From Exophiala sp. HKRS030 (taxonomy: Eukaryota > Ascomycota > Eurotiomycetes > Chaetothyriales > Herpotrichiellaceae): DNA of 64,000 bases. Below the pieces are notes generated by a model. It saw only the letters and a program-made list of their open reading frames with translations. It did not search any database and was not told the origin of the DNA. Shown one piece after another: positions 61,101-64,000 of this stretch; the stretch's first letter is position 1, and the number at the start of each line of letters is the position of its first letter. A program made the position numbers and the translations under genes. The stretch covers positions 5,642,001 through 5,706,000 of the forward strand of contig JAHWDD010000002.1 in NCBI GenBank assembly GCA_023897205.1. Direction: 5' to 3'.

Positions 61101-61989
61101 GATAGTTCTGGGAGGATTGTCCATGACAAGAACTTGAATGTGTTTGACACCTTCAGCGGTAAGACTGTAAATGTTGGCCTGATGTTTCGAGGATAATACG
61201 GCTAGAGTAGTGCCGTCGTCGGTTACTGACGCTGCAAGGGGCCGTCTGAGAGTTTTCAACTCATTTCGAACTTTGATGGGATCAGCCGTTGCGTCGATAA
61301 CATAGATCCTCGAAGAACTTAAAGCCAACATGGTCTGACCATTGGGGGAGAATGAGAAGCGGAAGGCTTCTGCTCCAGGTAGTGCTGCTGACGAACTTGC
61401 ACTGACTGAGATGAGATTGATGAAAGTCTGGCGAGGTTTCAGATATGCCTGGAACAAATTCCGACGAACTTCTGCGGCGAATTTGGTCTTGAGGCGGAAC
61501 AGATCATTCTTCCGGAATGGGCCGGTGATGACAGTGTTGGCAAGCGCGTACGATGGACACCGTGATAGGTGATGAGCATATAGATCTCTATCCTGTGCTA
61601 CCTCATACCAGGCACGATTGAGTATAGCCAGAGAAGCAAACTCGTTGGCGTCCACCTCCCATAGAATTCTGTGATATTGTTAGCGAGGGGCTTCAAACAC
61701 GGCGAGAGAGAAGCAGTGAGAATCGCAACATCTTCGACAACATGACATACTTGGATATAGCTTTTCTTGGTAATCTGTGAAAGGCAGTCGGGGCTGGATC
61801 TAGAGAATGTGAAAGTATTGTAGATGGCGATGGGGGTTGTTGTTCGTCCACTGATGATGGGTGGTCATGTGACTCTGGTTCAGGTAACCTAGCCTCATGA
61901 TTTGGGTCAAGTGGCTGAGGTGGAATGTCATCATGGGATAACGCAGAACTGCCTTTGGAAGCCGGACGAACAACCAATTGAGGTGTCAT
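58198..61989 (-). CDS. F-box protein with beta-propeller-like region and C-terminal CaaX box; one frame break
   Basis: Exon 1 is 61989-61751, then an 82-nt intron (GTATGT...ACAG), then exon 2 from 61668. The intron join completes an F-box at about 65-105: FHRLPRKAISKILWEVDANE followed by FASLAILNRAWYEVAQD. Residues 140-460 contain WD/propeller-like strands (FRFSFSPNGQTMLALSSSRI, LAVLSSKHQANIYSL, ALNFSGDGSMLVGSTQSLEE). The frame stops at 60440-60438, yet the other frame carries the expected continuation (LTTATGHLEPLMAYSPSISG) and runs to 58198. One added base at the CCCC run (60471-60474) unites them into about 1236 aa. The C-terminal half is disordered, Pro/Gln/Ser-rich, with a 10-Ala run, a Lys/Arg block and a final CIVM, a prenylation (farnesylation) signal. 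Likely a membrane-tethered SCF ubiquitin-ligase adaptor; the substrate is unknown. Confidence 0.85.
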
Positions 61990-64000
61990 GTTGGTCGAAG
62001 TCGAACGTGCTCCTTAGACGAGGGTGATTGACGCCGAACTTGTGAGCAGGAGCGACATGGTTGATTGAAATATTAACGGAACATGGTCCATTAAACGCGT
62101 CGCGAAGGGGCGCTGACGGGTGTACCATACAGCGGCCAGCTCTATCAAGACAACGATACACCGCAAGTGAGCGAGTTGACTCAGTTGCTAAGCATGACCT
62201 CCAAATGCTTCGGCGCCGGACTAGAAGACAAGGTTGTCGTTGATGATATTGGGTTCGGCACGAGGTGTTGAGAATAGGTGTTAGGTGGGTGTGACCACAA
62301 GGTTAGGAATTTTGAGATTGACGAGAGAGAAAGTACGGAGTACGTAGTAAGTTATGGTGGGTTAACTCAATCCGGCGTGTGGTGAACGGTAAGGACCTAG
62401 AGGATTTAGTCAGAGACCTACGGGAACATTAGTTAGGTGAGAGGTAATAGGGATCAACTAGGCACCATAGGGGACTGACCTTTCAGCGGTAAGCTGTTCA
62501 CAGAAGAAAGGTTACAATGGACAAGCGAGGTGATTTACCAATCGCCAAAATCGAGCTAACTAACCAGGGATTCAGGAATCATGGCTCAAGTTAAGCATCA
62601 TCAATTACTGTACTCCGTATCTCGTGGAATGTGCAAAGTTCAAACAAAGACACCCAAACCCGAAAGCCGCATCTGGGGCAAACCCTTGGCATCTCGCCGT
62701 TGGCCACTAAACACTTCCATTATCCGCCTAACCCCCTCTAATTTCTGGCCCCTAACTGCTTGGTTAGGTAGTCCACAAGAGCCCTTAGCCCCTCGTGCCA
62801 GTCTTTAGTTTGCCTACTGTGTGCCTGGACTTGGGACTTTCTCCAACTGGAAGAGCAGCCCGAGGTGATCGACTGACAGTAGTTAGAGTACAGCCAGCAA
62901 AGCAGCATTTGCCACTAATACTCGTGGCCTGTAGGTGTTTCGCCTCCTCGGGCTCCCAGTTGTCCAGAAGTCGAGGAGAGGGTAAAGCATGCCGTGGTAT
63001 GCCTAGCGACTCTAGCTGTGGCAGGCTCCTAGTCTTCAACTTTGCCCAGCCAAGTTAGGTACCGTGGGTACCCCAAGCCCACAGATCTTTTCTTAGAACC
63101 GCCTCCCTTACTTAGATCCCGCCTACAGGCTAAACCTGCAGCTATGCTTCGGTAGTCAGCTTAGCCTCTCTGGGTCCCACAGTTTCTCATACACGTTTTG
63201 TGTCACCAGTCAGGATTATCTGAGGATGAAAGCCGAATCAACTGACTGCCTCAAAAGGTCCACAAGTTACAATCTCATCGTCGAAGCTGACACATAAACA
63301 GCCAATTCATGCCTCTTGAACCTTTGTTGCTATCATACATCTGAGTAATGCGAATAGTAGTGCATGCGTACGGTACATACCTGACGCCAGACTCAAGTAC
63401 CTAGGTACCTAAACAGGCACTTAGTCGCTAAACACCCGATAAACCTATACACAGAAACTACGGGGTATGCTTCATCGACTACCTACTTAGGAGCATCTGA
63501 GTGTGCACTGTGATGTATCTCATTTCATGAGTGGTCCTGGCATCGGAAATTCCAAGTACCAGCGCCCGCAAATTACACAGCCCAGTTGATTGTTAGAATC
63601 AATTGGCTCATCGATATGTCCTGCAAAACCCTGATCCCTTGTTCAAGCATCGCCCCACACAAAGGAAGCCTACGGAGCCTAAAGCCTAAGCTGGATATCA
63701 ATCTTTTTACCCCAGCCAAGGACTCCGTACAAACTGGCTAAAAATTCATGACATGCAACACTAATTGATGTAGTTTCCGAGAGCAGCCTCATTGAGAATG
63801 ATACTGTGCTTGAGAAGATAACATTCAAATGCTAGATCTCTTTGCACACACATACACGTTGCCTTGAAACATCCAAGGCTTTTCCTTTACAGCATGATCT
63901 CACAGGCAGTCTTCGCCACTCACCACTTGAAAGTACAGTCATCTTTATTACTTACGGTAGTTACACGATGGGAGATCGCTTTCTGTTCGTCCATTGACAA
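61990..64000. other. Intergenic region to the window end
   Basis: About 2 kb without a supported gene. It holds the upstream region of the F-box gene. TACGGAGTA-type motifs occur at about 62333-62342, 62611-62619 and 63722-63730, and GTACCTAGGTACCTA-type repeats at about 63396-63411. No RNA gene recognised. Confidence 0.5.

Overview
The window reads as a chromosome segment of a filamentous ascomycete (Pezizomycotina). The evidence is short GT-AG introns of about 50-150 nt, the protein families present (Dicer-like 1, the ARF exchange factor Gea, Smc5/6 subunit Nse4, fungal LYS1, TRK potassium transporter, 2EXR/F-box-like proteins) and low-complexity intergenic DNA rich in the motif TACGGAGTA. 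I cannot fix the class; a Eurotiomycete-type genome is only a guess.

Layout. Positions 1-20 kb are gene-poor. They hold a GPI-anchored PEBP-like secreted protein (977-2007), a small Ser/Thr-rich protein behind a long pyrimidine-rich leader (10119-10727), a perfect-TIR MITE (12052-12190), many short tandem repeats and a possible decayed gene (17978-19009). From 20 kb to 62 kb the window is an ordinary gene-dense block: 2EXR/F-box-like protein; TRM12 (wybutosine synthesis); SSP120 (EF-hand secretory protein); LYS1 (last step of lysine synthesis); a CorA-like relic; DCL1 (RNAi); Gea (Golgi Arf GEF); TMA17 (proteasome assembly); VPS34 (PI3-kinase); NSE4 (Smc5/6 kleisin); a peroxisomal-type enoyl-CoA hydratase; GLR1 (glutathione reductase); a conserved membrane protein; a TRK potassium transporter; an acidic protein; a 240-bp CCTA-type microsatellite; and an F-box/beta-propeller protein ending in a CaaX box. 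Positions 62-64 kb show no gene. The genes are mostly housekeeping and do not form an operon-like or biosynthetic cluster. Lysine synthesis, membrane trafficking (Gea, VPS34), proteostasis (TMA17, F-box), redox and RNAi functions simply sit side by side.

The most important observation concerns the reading frames. At least five otherwise well-preserved genes (Gea, F-box/propeller, enoyl-CoA hydratase, TRK and, with less support, the acidic protein) are each interrupted once. Every break has the same sign: adding exactly one base restores the downstream frame, twice at a C/G homopolymer. This looks like systematic base under-calling in the assembly, though splicing or -1 frameshifting must be excluded. 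It hides a peroxisomal targeting tail and splits one F-box protein into two apparent genes. I saw no convincing undescribed biological system, tRNA, rRNA or CRISPR.
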